A stretch of DNA of 64,000 nt from Pelodera strongyloides. Its lineage: Eukaryota > Nematoda > Chromadorea > Rhabditida > Rhabditidae. The position numbers were made by a program, and so were the translations under genes. The notes under the pieces were generated by a model. The model had not been told where the DNA came from. It worked only from the letters and a program-made list of their open reading frames with translations, and did not search any database. The stretch covers positions 62,001 to 126,000 of the forward strand of contig JAANDG010000023.1 of the NCBI GenBank assembly GCA_036852015.1, read 5' to 3'. The number at the start of each line of letters is the position of its first letter. Position 1 is the stretch's first letter. Positions 40,286 to 54,294 of the stretch are shown in pieces.

Positions 40286-41591
40286 ACGCTCAATATCTTC
40301 CATTATGGGTCTTCATTTGTTCGTTGGCCCGCTTAAAGGCCTGGCAACTGCAATAGCAATCGAACGATAAAAGCAATAGTTGTCAATCACTCGGTTCTGT
40401 GATCACAATGTATGTTACGGCGACCGTCCGTTAACTTTCTCTTCGCTTAAACCGAATACACATAAAAAGAAAACCACAGATTAAAATTTCCTCACTGGTT
40501 CCGCCTGGTATTTCCTCCTGCGATAGATTCGAACTTTACAATAAGGTCTCTTTCACGACTCATGCAATACAATTTAAAAAATAATAAGAAGCTTTTGAGC
40601 ACCATCTCTATTAGTATTCTATTAGTGTTCTTCCTTACTTTTCGATAACCAAATAAGCATTTTAGGAGTTTTCCAATTTTCAGTTCGGTGCTTTTGTAAG
40701 TTATTAAGTGTCAGTTAAATTCAGTTGAACATAATACAGTTTCTTTAAATGCAGTTACCATTTTCCTAATGCATGCTATCAATATTCCACGTTAAGGGTC
40801 GTAAATAGTGCGTTTATCCTTTTCGAAATTACAATAGCACCAGATCCAGTAATATTTTTTACATTACTTCAATTATGCACGTATATGTTACTTTTATGGC
40901 TGCATTTTGCTGTCGTGTCCAAAACGATGATTTTTAAAAATTGCGTCGACAGCAATTTGCAAAGGTAAAAATCAGAAATTGAGCCCAAAAAATGTATTTC
41001 AAGTTCGAAACCGATGAGTTTAAGACAGAAATGTCGAATAGTATTACATTTATCATTAAGATTGAAGAAATAACTGTAGAACTGAGTCTACCCATTTTCA
41101 AAGTAGTTGTCATTGTTCCGTTTATTCGAGTGTATTTAGAGATAAATGGTTTACCACTATTTGCATGAATTTGTTTAGTGTAACACAGATCCCGATTGCA
41201 AAAACAGTAAATCAGGTTTTATTCGGATGGATATAACATTATGTACATACAACTCAGCAAACAGCTGAGCAAATATATATTTCCAGCCAAATTCAATAAA
41301 TAAGACATTTCATCATTTATGATGAAACGAAGCGATTATAGCTTACCATTAGCAACTATGCCTGGGGAGAAGGGACACTTACAAAATTACAGGGTAACTC
41401 TTATTACAACAATAACTGCAGGAAAACTAAATGGTAGTAGATGAAGAAACTTAGAGCCGTTTGAAAGTACCAGTACGAAACAAAACATGAACTACGGACG
41501 TTTTGTTGTAGTATTTATAATTTATAAGTGAAATTTGTTGAGACGAAGATTGAGCAACTGAACAGTGAGGATACGTTTCAACCGAATATTA
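40286..41591. other. Convergent intergenic spacer
   Basis: AT-rich spacer between the 3' ends of the Ig/FN3 gene (+) and the collagen gene (-). It presumably holds both 3' UTRs. No canonical AATAAA was placed with confidence for either gene. No other coding sequence seen. Confidence 0.45.
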
Positions 41592-44500
41592 TTAATATCC
41601 GGGTGCAGTCCTAGGAGATGGACAATGAGTACAATCACCCACATCTCCGCGAGGTCCGCGAGGTCCGGGAGGTCCGGGAGGACCCATGTTTCCAGCAGGT
41701 CCGGGCGTACCGGGATCTCCGGCGGGTCCATCTGGTCCAGGTACACCGGGATTTCCGGGAGCACCCTCTGCGCCGGGAGGTCCTTTCGCACCAGGCTCTC
41801 CTACAAACATTAAAATAGTTAGAAGGAACGGAGCGAAATCACAGATAATTGACTAACCAAGTGGAAAACTTTGTAACAATTGTCGAAATAACCTGGAACT
41901 CCGGGTGGTCCAGGTGGACCAGGTTTCTCGATAATCTTGCCATCAGGTCCTTGCTCTCCTTGCTGTCCGGGAACTCCAGGCTCTCCAATTGTTCCGACTG
42001 GTCCGGGAGGTCCGGGAGGTCCGCGCAGGCCTCCATCAGCATCCAAACCAGGTTCTCCAGGAATTCCGGGTGATCCCTGAAAGATGGAGATATTATATCT
42101 TCTATTTTTGACACGTGTGCTATAAAGGTAATAGGTTGAATTTGCCTCACCTTCTCTCCAGGAGGTCCGGGAGGTCCAGCGGGTGCATCAGGGCAATCGA
42201 AGCAGAATTCCGGAGAGGCTTGCATATCATCAGGTGCGTCATCGCCATGATCTCCGTCAATTCCGGGGACTCCGTCCTCTCCGTCTCTACCATCTCTACC
42301 GTCTGGTCCTGGCGCTCCTGGGGCTCCGAACCCGCAGCCGCAACCTAAATTCCATGAAACGTTTAAACTGGTAAAAAATTGCAAAACCAAATAAAAATGT
42401 ATAAAACGTTACGTACAGTGTATGTATGTATAAAGAAGTGCGATAACAAACTGTGCATCAGTTAATACAAAATGTAAGAATTATGGGAAAAATTAAAATG
42501 AAAAAGTGAAAAAGTTAGCACATGGCAAATTGAAAGACTGCCACTTTTCGCATTTACCTTGATCCACTGTTTCAGTTGTCGATGTGAAAACTAAATTTTA
42601 TGCTTTTTGAGGAACCAACAGGATTTAGACCGATAAATGGTTTCAAATTATCTTATTATAACATCCTATTTACTTGAAAACATTCTACTCTTTATAAGCT
42701 TGAAGGGGATAATTGGTTACAGTATAATGACTTACATTCACTCTGATGCGTGGATGGCGCTTCTTGGGTCTGCGCTGTCACAGCTAAAATTAAGAAGTAT
42801 ATATATAAAAAAAACGAAACAGTACGATCGAAATATTCGCTTTGGATTCAAATAGGGGGACACATGACAAAGAAACGAAAACCACACATCTAGCATCAAC
42901 CTACGTCGACTGTCTTCGACTCTATGTTTATGTTCCTCTTGATGTCCTCCATCTTCTTCTTCGCCGTAGAATTCAGACTTGGGAAGAGGAGACGATGTTG
43001 TTGAACTTGTCGCTGCACACAAAGATTAGTTCAAACAGTCACTGTTCAACACTCACAACAATCAACCTTAGCACACGACTATTAAATAAACTTTGTAGAG
43101 GTCGATTAAGAAACCATTCGATCGTTATATGCTTTTATGTCGTTTGGTACTAACACATTCACATACGGAAATATGTGTTATAGCAAGTTATAAACCAATC
43201 AATCAGCAGCTACTCACTAGTATCTTCTGTCAGATGGTGGTTGTCGATCTTCATTGCATATACTTCCTCGCCCGCATAGTAATCACGCGTTCCAGTAGGT
43301 GCTGAGAAGACTAACAGATAAATCCACACGGCAATTACCATTTATATTTTATGCTACTACGTAACCTAGTATAAGCATCAGCTCGTTATGCATATGCAGC
43401 CAATGCCGGAAGACAACATTAAATTCGTCAAGCTTCGATGAGTAGACCGATTACACATAGCTCCTTCAGCGAGCACGTGCTAATAAAGCCACATTCATGA
43501 ACTTATTGTCAGCTCTCTTATTATTAGTATTGAAATTGGAGCAAACATAGTAACACAGGTGCGTCGAAAGCCGTAACTAAAAACGATGCGACGTGCAGTA
43601 GAAGAAGCAAACATGCTTTGTTAAGAGAATCACAAAAACGTGAGCCGTCTATGTAAAGGGATGGGGTCACCTTAAGATGGATTCTTTTTTTATGTACGCA
43701 TTATGGATCGCAAAACAGTAAACGCAGACTACATGTGATCCCATCTCCTTAACGGGCAAACCTTCAAAGCATAATGCGTGTTGGGGCAAAACATGGTCCG
43801 AACCGTCGATACCTACGTTTCGCATTTCTCACAATGTGCACCGCTTCCCGTATTGGACTGCTCTGACGGATTGTGTAAGGCTTTCCTCGTATGGGTTGAA
43901 TAACTGAATGAAACTTCTAGGTTGGCTGTCACACTCAACAGCGACCTTCGATCCGCGACTTGATTGGGCGATTGTAGAAATGGGATGCATAAACTATTAC
44001 CCACACACTAAAGTAAACCAAGAACTGGAAACTGAAAAACGTGCACAAAACACACCTCTCTCCTCAGTGTATACAGAAGGATTTGCTTCAAAAGAAGTGC
44101 TTGATTCACGTACTGCAAACTGAGTTAAAATCACAGGGAAAAGATTAGTACCACAACAGTAACACCAACCAACGACTCACAACCCAGAATCACATGAAAT
44201 TATACAAACATAATGAAAGATTGAATAAATAAACGAATAGAGTGAAAGTTGTGTATGTGGACAGTAAACAAATTCAGGTATCTCTTTGAATGACCTGTCT
44301 CACATACCTTGGTCCCTTCTGATGTATGTTTCGGGCCGGGAATTCTAAAAAAAATTTTTTTGCTGTGCGTTGAGTACGTTCATATACAGGCACCAAAGAA
44401 GCATTGATAAATATGACATTTCCAACGAAAAATAATTAAGACTCGCTGTTCTTCAATGACGGGTTTGGTCCGGATTGTGTGGTCTTCAGGTATACAGGTA

Positions 44501-45467
44501 ATGTATTCGCCGCTAAATACTTAATTGTTAACTGACCGCTTGGTATCCATAGCTTGCAGAATAACCCGAGTAATCAGCCTGTCTGACCCTGCGAGGTTTA
44601 ACGCTGTATGACCGCTGAGTCTTGGCAACTTGCTGCCAAAGAGAACCGGAGCGAGACTGCAAAACAGATAAACTTATTGAGATAACCGTCAAACTTTCCC
44701 ACTGCGGAAAACATTCTGCAAATCAAGCATATGCAGCTTGAATGTAACTTGAATCTAGTAACTTGGCGTCTTCTAATGTTCAACACGTACTTTTCGTCGA
44801 TTACACATCGCATATCGAAGTTATCTCAAAACGGTGCACTGAGATAATATTCGTTTCGCAATGCTTCTTTGATATGTGTTAGAGAAAAGAAAATAAGCGC
44901 CGTGAAAAGGAAAGAAATGTACTGAAAATGGACTTTCCGGACTGGATTCCCGCTGAGCATGCTAATTGTTTGAGAAACAGGTATGCTAGTGAAAGAACAA
45001 CTGACAAGACATCAGAGACATTGATATCGAAGAGAGGGAAAAGGCTTGATTGCGCAACTGGACAATAAGATCTGATGTTAGGTTGTCAACTATATATTGT
45101 TTTTGTCCGCCAACCTTGCAGAAGTCCACCTCATTTTGCAATAAACTCTGCACGTTCTGCACATAATTGTAGATCACTGGTACAGATAGAATACAGACGA
45201 ATGCAGCTATCACAGACATCGCCACACCAGCCACTGCCATGTTGCGAAGTCTAAATAATGGATTAGTTACATATGCAGGGTAACAGCTGTAGATTATGTG
45301 GCGATGGAATGAAAATAAACCAAATGTGAAGGATATTCTCCACCGACTTATAAAACAAAACGGCGACTTTACTTGTCTTATTCCATCAAAGTAGTAATTT
45401 TCCAGTTTACTCACCTTTCAGCCTCTCTCCATAGTCGCTCCTCTTTGGCTGCATTGTCCTCCCGCAT
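41592..45467 (-). CDS. Cuticle collagen, long form with 11 exons
   Basis: Minus-strand exons in order: 45467-45415, 45250-45115, 44656-44537, 44344-44308, 43301-43218, 43012-42905, 42783-42736, 42590-42558, 42344-42151, 42076-41893, 41800-41592; all phases join to give 401 aa. The N terminus ([20 protein letters not shown], then [14 protein letters not shown]...) is the nematode cuticle-collagen N-terminal domain: a cytoplasmic basic stretch and one membrane-spanning segment. [10 protein letters not shown] follows, then RRVRQ, a subtilisin/furin-type processing site. A long non-collagenous region (about residues 85-205) is unusual and has acidic/His-rich ([13 protein letters not shown]) and Ser/Thr-rich parts. 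Gly-X-Y tracts occupy the last 190 residues, interrupted by CGCG, CFDC and CTHC, the paired cysteines typical of cuticle collagens that crosslink chains. Most family members are about 300 aa with few introns, so the intron number and long linker stand out. An acceptor (TTATTACAG) one base before the ATG suggests trans-splicing. Confidence 0.88.
43656..43750. repeat. Short imperfect inverted repeat inside a collagen intron
   Basis: AAGGGATGGGGTCAC at 43656-43670 is mirrored by GTGATCCCATCTCCTT at 43735-43750, an imperfect inverted repeat enclosing about 64 bp. It looks like a small MITE in the intron between the fourth and fifth collagen exons. No target duplication was resolved. Confidence 0.4.
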
Positions 45468-48400
45468 TCTGTAATAATAGAGTATAATGAAAAATCACAC
45501 GACCTCAAATGTTCCCAATTAATTATGCAAGGGAATCTTCACAATCTTAGAAAGGATGAATGAAAAAGAGTGAAGTATCAGAATAAAATAAAAAGTTTGG
45601 CAGGGTATGTCACGAGGAAGACTCAAAGACTCAAATCTTCACGCCTGTTTCCAAAGGGCGGCTCGCTCAAAGAAATTTCGACTGAACGCATAAACATTAG
45701 TGGGGAGCTATGCACCTTCCATTGAAATCTGCCAGGTATTTTATCCAACAGAAAGAATTACTTGTATAGGAGAGTGAATAACTGTGAATCAATGTGAGAA
45801 GGCAAGTTAATTAATTGTCAAACAGCAAGTCTAAGTGTGCATGCAATATGCGAAGCTGGCACTTGAGTCTCTAACGACTTGGCAGCTATGTTTGTGAGCA
45901 GCCGCACTGACTGAGTAATAGCCTAAATGGAGTGATAAGGGCCGGCCAATTGGAACAAAGCCACCGTATCCGATGTGGAAAATTGCACTGAAAAGGATAA
46001 AATCCATGCAAAAAAGACGAGGAAATTTAATGCGGGGGATGACAATTATCAAATCTCATTAGGCGATAGAAATCACAAACCCCTCCCTCCTGCCGAACAC
46101 AGCTTATGACGAATGTGAACGGTTGATGAACAACATGGCAATATAAGGAAAGTTAACTGGTAAGGATATGTTCACAGAGTAACCGAGTACCGAGTATTTC
46201 AATAAAAATGACTTTCGTACAATATGTCATCTAAATGCCGTAGCTTATAAATAGAGACAAAACTGAGAGCAGTGGGAGGGCAACAATATAAACGTTTAAA
46301 ATTCAAGCAGACGATCACTAAGGTCCAGAAGGATTTCTAGTGTCAAAAAGTTCGCCGAAAATGTGCGATTTCTAGCAAGAGTTCCGACAAATGTGGCATG
46401 TAAATTCGTTTTCCCTTAGTCGCGGCTCATTTGCATAATGTCCTACGGGTGAGTGTGATCCTGAGACGGTGGTAGATGGGATGCTAACAAAAAAGAAAAC
46501 GCAGTGCAAACATAGAAATTCCAAGCCGACAGGCTTAAATCGCCTCGAGGTTTGTCTAAGCTTGTTTAAAGTTACGAGTCAAATCAAAAGCTTGCTAAGC
46601 AAGCTAGCTGCATCCGGTGCGACTGTGAGCCGTCTATGATGACTACAGTGACATATATTGGCGGTATCTTCGACACCTCGTGGTCACAGTCAAGTGGAAC
46701 TAGTTGCGGCGAAAGACAATAGGGGATTTCACTGCGGGGAATGGCTTTCCTTGATACTCAGTCAACAATTTTGCCAATGTTGAAGGGAGGATTGTGATCT
46801 GGTAGAGGAAATTAACAATCATTGGATTGCAACACGCAGTGTGACCTGTTCCCTGCTGAAAGTGAAATCGCCCATATGGTACAAATGCGTGTTCGCTTTC
46901 CTTAAGCTTTCTTGTTTGGCGGAATAAATGTTCCACTGAATTGCTTAGAAAGTTTAAGATAAAAGCATACAGTAAATTGTTCCAATCAACAAATACGCTA
47001 GAATTCAAAAATTAAAACCTTGTGAAATCTACCGAATAGACTAAGATCAACCCAGCCCTCGGTATGTTTGTGCGAAATACTTTTCGATAAAATCTGGCAC
47101 ACATTATGTTGCAAAGTGAGATCAAGAGTGAGAAAAGGTTATGCTAACCACTTTCGGTAATATATAATTCCTAGGATCCACACCATAATACGGTAATTAC
47201 AAATATTATGCACTTATGAAATTGTGAACAAAGCAAAGGAGCAAAGCACCGGAAGTTATAAGATTGAATTATAAATCAGGTACTGGTATTTTTAAATTCA
47301 CAATTAGCAATAGTCGAGAGCAAACTATAGGCCGCATGGTGGCAACTGGCAACTGAGGCGTCATCTCTTTTAAACTACTTATATAAGCGTCTGCTTAGGG
47401 CATTCTAAGGCGGGAGGGCGGCAACACCCGCCGGTGTTTCCTCCATTGTGCGCATATCCCTTTTAATGAGTTCAAACAGAACGCATGGTATCGAGTATTA
47501 CACCCCTCCCCGAGAACAATCATTCATCTCAATCAATTGCACATTAATTATCCAATAATTATGCACATTAAACGACTACACCTTTGTCTAGTGATGCATA
47601 CGTACACATAATGTGTCTGTACATTTACGTAATGTACATACACTATGACAATTCAATGCACTCATTGTAATATACGCAAATTTTGTCGTTTTTCGAAATA
47701 TGAAACGATATAGCTCATTCACGACTACGATCTGTCGTGTACATTTTGTGGGTAACTTCTAAAATAACGAAGGTGAAACTTTTGTCCGCATCAATGCTCT
47801 GCAGATTCATAAACTTTAGGTAGTTAGCCGCTCTTGATTAGGCACTTGGACTTTTAACGGGCAACTTTACCAAGGCATCACAAATGATAAGTGATTGCAT
47901 TCATCTTGCTCAGGGGACTTATATTTCCGCACTGATTGCAAGGAATTCTTCACTGTGGCGTAGCATGGCTTTTTACGGATCATATGAGAGTCTGCGGGCT
48001 TTTTGTGCCAGCAAAGCCACCGCGCGCAGCTTTAGGTCTGCTGATTTGGAATGAATCTGAAAAGTTGTGGCATTTGATTAATCTCCTTCCATTTGGGTCG
48101 AGAACATAAGGGAAGTATGAGGCAAAAACAGGGAATAAGCAGACAAGAACTCGATTCACAAACCATACAAGGAGCTTGAATGAAGATTCAAGAGTTCTTA
48201 CGCGCTGATTAGCTGAGACAAGTGAGAATTGCAAGTAATTTGCTTTGGTGTATATTAGGGAATATGAAATCACAAGGATTAGAAAGTACCACTGAAAGAA
48301 TAAACATTACGGAAAGGACCTGCATATTGCACATGTTCCCTATTTGAACTTGATCGATGAATTTAAATGACAAGAGTTATGTAATTGTTTTGAACTTCTT

Positions 48401-48946
48401 ACAATTAAACTGGGTTTTTTAGCCCAACGATGACATGTTCTCGGTTTCAGGAAAGAAGTTTACAGATCATCTTGCCTCTTCAATTAACTACTTTACATCT
48501 CCAGTTAACTGGTGTCGTTCACTATCATCCGCGAACCTTTACTGCAAACCCCTACAATGCTGCGCATAACGCAACCGCTGTTGTGATTCTCCGATCGATG
48601 CTAACGGTAGTTGTTTTTGAGACTTTGGGTCCCTTTATCCCTTTATTCGAGCCATTTCCAGTATTGAAATTTTCTAAAACATTCCAAATTATCTGAGCAA
48701 TACGTCTTTGCTTCGCGTTAATAGTCGTTCTCGTGGGGAGCCCGAGTCTCAGTTGTTAATTAATTGAAATGAACCTCGGAATACTACTGATTGTCTGGAT
48801 TAGCCTCAACACTTCCACTTGATAGAAAGCAGTCACACATTCGAAATTTTCTCATGACTAGAAACGACTCCTCATTTTTCTATATTATCGCATTCAAACT
48901 CAGTGTTTACAGCCTTTCTAACATATATTTTTTCAAGGTTTGGTAG
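45468..48946. other. Divergent intergenic region (collagen / TRPV promoters)
   Basis: This 3.5-kb region separates the divergently transcribed collagen (-) and TRPV (+) genes and should hold both promoters. Open frames of up to about 100 codons (46700-47008 minus) show no domain or splice context. A perfect palindrome with 8-bp arms (AGCTTGCT-A-AGCAAGCT) lies near 46588-46604. No regulatory site can be named with confidence. Confidence 0.45.
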
Positions 48947-51900
48947 ATGACGTTTGATTCGACAGACAGTGTGAGAGATCTTCATGCATTGGTCGATGAG
49001 CATGGTGGTGGTATTCTCGTACCGTGGATTAAGTATTCAAGATCTTCTGGAGACTATAATATACTTGAAGAATACTTGGATACATCAGTGAGTGGAAGTT
49101 GCGAATTAGCTACTTTCTAGGTTTTCAACACACGATTGAACATAAGCGTACAAATAGTTTTGGAATAGGCTGCTGATTTTCGAATATTCTTGCAGAGTCA
49201 AATACATGTTTGTCCTTAAACCCTTATAGTGATTAATTTAGTTGGCTGTACAATTGCGCTACACGAGGATGCAGCCTTGTATACTGTTGAAAAGGCTATA
49301 ACTGCTTACAATTTCCTAGGTGCGCGCCTTTCTCTATAATGGTGGAAAGGGAAAGTTGATTGCGATATCCGAACTAGTCACCATGCGGAACAAACAGAGG
49401 AATGCGATGCTTGGTATGTCATTAGAAAGGACCAGGATTTATAAACTGTTGGTGTCCAAAGTCTTGCCCAGTAATGATAAATTAGACCAAACGACATGTA
49501 TTCAACAGTCGTTAGTTACCTTCAGGAGCTTTGCGAAGAAAGAAAGGTCGAGGAAAAAGGCAACCGAATATTCTCGATTTCATCAATCAGGAGAAAACAG
49601 ACTACCAGGGGGATTTCACTAAAGGTGAACATAAATATTTTGGTTACGCTATTCTGACTAGATTCACAACCTTCATAATTAAGTATAGTGACATAAAATA
49701 CTATAATTAGACTCATTATTTTTTCTGAATTGTTCACTTTATTTCATGGATTGTCTAAGGTATGTAAAGATAAAAATTTCTAGCGCTAAAAATTCTGGAC
49801 GGTGGTGGCTTTCATGGACAGCACAAGGCAGTCAAATATCGTGAAATGGTGTGGGACATTCATCGGCGAGGTGAATAATTTGAACAAATACAGATTACTG
49901 AACTCTGAATATGCTTTTATGACATACGAATCATCTGGGCCCGCCGTCAGAAGTGCTCTATTCTTGCCACATATGACAACGTTTATGGGACCCATATTTA
50001 TTCTGTTAATTAACAGTATGGCCTCGTAATATTTGCAATTAGGAAAAATGGGTGAGAATCTATTGCACATATGTCTGCTGCACAATACGAGTGACATGAA
50101 CGAGTTGGCGAAGCAAATTGTCAAGCGTTTCCCGAGGATAGTTAACGATATCTTTGTCTCAGAGGTGAGCCAAGTCTGGGTTCAAAACGTGCAAGCTTCT
50201 TAGTGTCAGGATATTGACTGAAAAATTGGGACCCTTGTTTATGATAATCATTATTTTAGGAGTACTACGGTCTCTCAGCACTTCATGAAGCCATTGTAAA
50301 TGAAGATCTTGAAATGGTGTATTTTCTCGTGAAGAATAACGCTGACGTCCATCAAAGGTTGTGTTATAGTCATTTCTAATTGATATATTCGGCACAGGAG
50401 GTTGACTGTCTAATATGAACACTGTTAATTGTTTAGTGTGTGTTTTCAGATGCTACGGTTCCTTTTTCTGTGCTGATGATCAGAAGGCATCCAGAACTGA
50501 TTCCCTAGAACACGAATGGGTGGATCTCGTGCAAAATACTTCATACTCCGGGTGACTGACAGTTCGTTCAAGAATAGCTAAACTTCGTAAAGCGTCCTTT
50601 TATATGACAGTTACTTTTGTGATTTATAGTGTGAGACCTACTAAATGAGCAGCAAAATAAACCATAACGTAACTTATTTCAAATATGCGCTTTCTCTTCA
50701 GCCAAATGTACTGGGGCGAGTATCCGCTGGCTTTCGCTGCATGTACCAATCAACCGGACTGCTTCCGTCTGTTGAGGGCAAGCAAGGCCGACCCAAACAT
50801 GCAGGACACAAATGGCAACACTGTTCTTCATCTCTGCGTCATTCACTGTTTGCCGGTGAGAAAGAAACACGGGACACGGGTTCATTATCTGGTTATTGCA
50901 GGTCTGCTACCTGTGGCGTTTATCACCCATATGTCAGTGTTGTATGAATACTTACATTCTAGGATATGTTCAAACTTGCATACGAGTTGGGTGCTAGCTT
51001 GCATATCCGCAACAACTTAAAGTTAACCCCATTGGCTTTGGCGGCCAGACTCGCAAACAAGAAGGTTCGTTGCTGCTCAATGTTGTCACAAATGAATGTA
51101 CAGTTCTTCTTTGCGGTTTTGTTTGCTTCTCAATTTGGAGTAATTTTCCTTTCTCAGATGTACGACATGATATTGGATTTCGAAATGAATGTCGTCTGGA
51201 GATATGGGGATGTGGTCTGCAAGGCCGTGCCATTGGCTGATATCGATACAATTACTGAGAGCTCACGAATGCTAAATACGTCTTCAGTTTTGGCAAATGT
51301 TGTTTATGGGGTTAGCCTTTTACGTCCATGGACATGAGCAAATCTGATTTTATGTTACACGCCTGCTCAGATGGAGTCGTTAGCGGTGCCCAAATAGAGA
51401 ATGGATAAAAAAACAACCCACACACCTACTAGAATTTGAAACAATAGCAAATGATGAATTGCAGACAAAAAACGATCACCTTGAATTCTTCGATGGCTTA
51501 ATTGAGGAACTGCTTGAGAGAAAATGGGAGGCCTTCGGTAAACGAAGGTATATTTTTAGCAATTCAAGGAATGAAGTCATTTGCTTGAACTGGTGTACGT
51601 GACGGGTTCTATGTGAAAATTAATACATCACGAACCACATATATAATAGCTATGCCTGGCTTGCAAAAAAAGAAGCTTTTTTTAACATTTTTTTTTAGAT
51701 TATTCTTTTCGCTCACCTATTACTTGGTCTTCCTTACATCAGTTCACGTCGCTTTCATAACACGGAGGCCGTCGCGAGCTGTGAGTCATTTAAAACGCAC
51801 AAGCTTCTATTAGCTACATATAATAACACACTTTGAAACGTTTCTGATATTCAGATATCGACTCCTCAGCCGTTCCCAGGCCCTCTGAATTTCTCCACTG

Positions 51901-54205
51901 TTCTTCCCGAAGGTCTGGTACTAGGGGAGCAACATATCCAATACTCGATCATTCCTGAACAATGCCATTTATGGGACTACTCAGCTTCATACCAACAAGT
52001 AAATTCTTGGGTTATAACATAGTTTCAGAAGTCAGGTTTAACAACGAGTTAGCGTGGCAAAGATATACTGATTTAATGCAGTTAATTTAGGTCCGCTTGT
52101 ATTCGGAACTCCTAACGTTTATTAGTATTCTGATAAGATTGTCCAAAGATGCCTATGATATGAGGCTGTCCGGCACCAGTCGGTGGTGGGATTCAATTGT
52201 AGGTTTTTTTTCAGTTGCGTTATACTTACCTCACTCACTGTATCACCGCTTGTCACATAATATTTACTTACTTACTGTTTTGTGATGATCGTTGAGGTAT
52301 TGACGTCCGGTAATTGCTTTTCAAAGTTGGGAAAACATAGAAAAAATCTCAGCATAGCAGTTGTCAGACAGAACGCCAATACCATGGTACCATGGAAAAC
52401 AAAAGTTTGCAAGTGTTTAATGTCAGTGGCAGCATCAACGTTTTTTTGCCGAAATCCTTAAGAAACATACACAGACACCAAAGGGAAGATTACGTTATAT
52501 TTTCCAGACCTCGTTTCCCGAGATGTTATTGAACAAAGTCGGTCAGCTGCTGATTCTTCTCACCGTTCCGATCAGATTTGGATGCTTCCTTCATCCGATA
52601 ATGCTCGTTATAGAAAACACTCTTTCAATTGTGGCAATTATCATGACAACAATGCATTTTCTCTTCTACTGCAGGTAAATACAGTATACTCGTCAATCCC
52701 CACGACCCTCTAAAGTCCTAAACAACATTTGCACAAACAGCAAACTCTACCTTTCAGAAGCTTAAAATTCGTTGGACCTTTTGTATTGATGGTTTACAAA
52801 ATTATAATACAGGATATGTTACGTTTTTTGATGATCTACTCAACGTTTATTATGTGCTTCTCACAAGGTGAATTGTTTCCCTCAACATTTCTAATGTTAA
52901 ATTAGCTTTTGAAAGGGAATAATTGTTATGCACGCGTACATGTCTTTTGTGGTAGTCGACGATATGAAAATAACCTTACTTATTAGATATAGTATGTAGT
53001 TTATATAAGTATTACCTTCGCTCACGACGGAGTCCACCTGCACGTTGCGGAGACAGTTGGAGTCACATTACATACCTTTTGCTTTTGCAGCGTTCTATGT
53101 CTTGTTTCGCGGCTGCGAGCGAGAAGAAATCCTATACAGAGAAGCTCACAATTTAACTGCCGTAGCTGCTGGATTTGAAAATATCATGCATAGTCCGTTC
53201 GAAGCAGTGATGCGGTATGATAGTTTGACACATATGCCTTGTGAACATTTGTTTTGATGCAATCGACACTGTTTTCCTGCGCTCCTTTTTCAGGATGTTT
53301 ATCATGAGTGTTGGCGAATTTTCTGCTTTCTACAAGAATCTGAACGACTGCAGAAGCTCCAATGCTGTCCTTGGAAAGGTAAGAGGTATTCTGGTGCAAT
53401 ACACCTTCATTTTCTATGGTACAGTGCTTTTTCAGATCCGAAACTCAGAAGTAAGGCTTTGCATCTTTTCCGCGAGATCAAGAAAAAACCGCATCACCAA
53501 CACGCCATAATTGGCAGTTTCTAGTGTTTGGTTCCAGGTTCTCTTTATCGTGTATGAACTCCTTGTAACTGTCATGCTTCTCAACTTGTTGATTGCTATG
53601 ATGACACGCACTTACGAGAAAATTGCGGAAACGGAGAAAGAATGGAAAAGACAGGTATCCGGTTCTTGAGTGTGCATACTTGGTATTCTTCTAGCTTAGA
53701 ACCTCTTGCAAACGTTAAACTATGTTTAACTATACATAAATAATGTTTCAGTGGGCAAAAGTGATCTTAATGTTGGAGCAGTCTCTGCGACCTTCAGCTA
53801 GACGCATGGCCATGCATCAATATTCCAGACCACTCAGATCGGATATCAGACAACGGGCGTTTGTAGTCCGGCAGAAAGGAAAAGTATGTCAGTTGACCAC
53901 ATTTTAATCTAATGCCTATATTTTGTCCTATTGCTGAAAACACTAACGCGTTTAAATATAGCGTCGATACGGTATTATTTCTTGTAAGTGATGTGTGAAC
54001 TATTAAAACAAAATAACAAAAGCAAAGCGTGAAAATCAGCCACGAAATTATTATGAGGAGTATCAGTACCTGGTTTATGTTTTTTTTATTGTTTTTGCAG
54101 GACCAATCAACAGACTGCCATGTATTCGAACTTCATAAAAAGAAGCACAGTATACTAAGACTTTCTCATGGTTCACATCTTCAGGTGGACGGGAATCATA
54201 GGTGA
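48947..54205 (+). CDS. TRPV cation channel (OSM-9/OCR family), 21 exons
   Basis: Exons: 48947-49087, 49320-49413, 49526-49624, 49784-49870, 50043-50164, 50260-50357, 50450-50551, 50702-50855, 50963-51064, 51158-51310, 51465-51547, 51699-51780, 51855-51998, 52091-52198, 52508-52674, 52758-52867, 53091-53214, 53294-53378, 53538-53654, 53752-53883, 54101-54205. All join in phase to 802 aa. An in-frame TAG directly precedes the ATG, supporting this start. Ankyrin repeats span about 141-384 ([65 protein letters not shown]). TM1 begins near 412; a long TM1-TM2 loop and further TM segments follow. The pore helix/filter has MSVGEF (GEF at about 664-666) and TM6 contains [11 protein letters not shown] (about 701-711), then the TRP-box-like [16 protein letters not shown]. 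The length fits OCR proteins better than the longer OSM-9. In C. elegans these channels act in ciliated sensory neurons for olfaction, osmosensation and nociception. Which OCR paralogue this is cannot be decided here. Confidence 0.92.
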
Positions 54206-54226
54206 AACACTCACGGAAATTATTGA

Positions 54227-54232
54227 AATAAA
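54227..54232 (+). terminator. Poly(A) signal of the TRPV gene
   Basis: AATAAA lies 22 nt after the TRPV stop codon. A second AATAAA at 54263-54268 is an alternative that would push the transcript end towards the convergent transporter gene. Confidence 0.5.
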
Positions 54233-54288
54233 ATGTTATGCCAATCACTAATGTTTATCACGAATAAAGCGCAAAATCAGGAAAATCG

Positions 54289-54294
54289 TTTATT
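54289..54294 (-). terminator. Poly(A) signal of the SLC17 transporter gene
   Basis: TTTATT on the plus strand is AATAAA on the minus strand, 16 nt after the transporter stop codon. Together with the TRPV signals it packs both transcript ends into about 100 bp. Confidence 0.5.

Noticed and set aside
42115..42374. Plus-strand open frames over the collagen Gly-X-Y exons
   Set aside because: Opposite-strand shadows produced by the repetitive glycine/proline codons.
46700..47008. 102-codon minus-strand frame between the collagen and TRPV genes
   Set aside because: No motif and no splice support; expected by chance in AT-rich DNA of this length.
52382..52395. Perfect 14-bp palindrome CCATGGTACCATGG in a TRPV intron
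   Set aside because: Single short palindrome without further context; chance is sufficient explanation.
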